From: Candidatus Cloacimonadota bacterium
GTDB taxonomy: Bacteria > Cloacimonadota > Cloacimonadia > Cloacimonadales > JAIOQZ01
Reading direction: 5' to 3'
NCBI GenBank assembly: GCA_021106755.1
Contig: JAIOTM010000279.1
Coordinates: forward strand, 1-6,579
Length of the DNA: 6,579 nt
A model generated the notes under the pieces. The model saw nothing but the letters and a program-made list of their open reading frames with translations, ran no database searches and was not told the DNA's origin. Position 1 is the stretch's first letter; each line of letters starts with the position of its first letter. This document shows positions 6,514-6,579 of this stretch, piece after piece. Made by a program: the position numbers and the translations under genes.

Positions 6514-6579
6514 ATGAAAAGAGAATATGAGTTATTTAGGGCGACATTTGCATTTTCTAAGATACTTACAACAGATTTA
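6514..6579 (+). CDS. Doubtful start of a gene cut by the window edge
   Basis: An ATG at 6514 opens a frame of 22 codons to the window edge, starting MKREYELFRATFAFSKILTT. It follows the terminator T-run by six bases and has no Shine-Dalgarno sequence or room for a promoter after the terminator. A second frame from ATG 6527 (MSYLGRHLHFLRYLQQI) has a weak GAGA upstream. A minus-strand frame is also open through this stretch. The evidence cannot separate these from an AT-rich leader. Confidence 0.2.
   Translation, partial: MKREYELFRATFAFSKILTTDL

Noticed and set aside
6448..6578. Minus-strand frame open at the right edge (about 43 codons)
   Set aside because: It would run through the strong terminator and the inverted repeats and end inside them. 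There is no recognisable sequence.

Overview
The window looks like a chromosomal segment of a Gram-negative (diderm) bacterium of moderate GC. It encodes two signal-peptide beta-barrel proteins and a lipoprotein. The Wzi/RemB-like barrel and a Bacteroidota-style TAnnTTTG motif near gdhA point towards the FCB group (Bacteroidota, Cloacimonadota and relatives). Clear Shine-Dalgarno sequences and a perfect TTGACA-17-TAATAT promoter argue against a typical Bacteroides. The phylum is an inference with low confidence.

Layout, left to right. (1) Positions 1-126 hold the 5' end of an insertion sequence on the minus strand. It starts a transposase whose first 21 residues resemble the IS1182 family. 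Its outer end touches a strong rho-independent terminator (130-161). (2) That terminator serves a small four-helix membrane protein of unknown function (179-592, minus). (3) A 348-base gap (593-940) holds an inverted repeat plus a third copy of the TTCGAGTC motif and no convincing gene. (4) An orphan 97-residue soluble protein (941-1234, minus) has its own promoter and ribosome binding site. (5) A tight three-gene minus-strand operon (4732 to 1400) encodes an unrecognised beta-barrel protein, a CE4/NodB polysaccharide deacetylase lipoprotein and a Wzi/RemB-like outer-membrane barrel. The genes overlap by 14 and 1 bases. (6) Divergent from it on the plus strand is gdhA, NADP-type glutamate dehydrogenase (4884-6215). 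A dyad and a promoter lie in the shared 151-base gap. (7) Downstream of gdhA are a weak hairpin, a palindromic REP/MITE-like repeat of about 108 bases and a textbook terminator (6476-6507). A doubtful gene start lies at the right edge.

The most interesting unit is the three-gene operon. Two outer-membrane barrels flank a lipid-anchored carbohydrate deacetylase, and all three genes are translationally linked. The arrangement suggests a small cell-surface polysaccharide modification, secretion or anchoring module. Its upstream promoter is placed so that the mRNA would begin exactly at the first ATG, which predicts leaderless translation. gdhA is a housekeeping nitrogen-assimilation gene and is probably unrelated to the operon apart from sharing the divergent promoter region.
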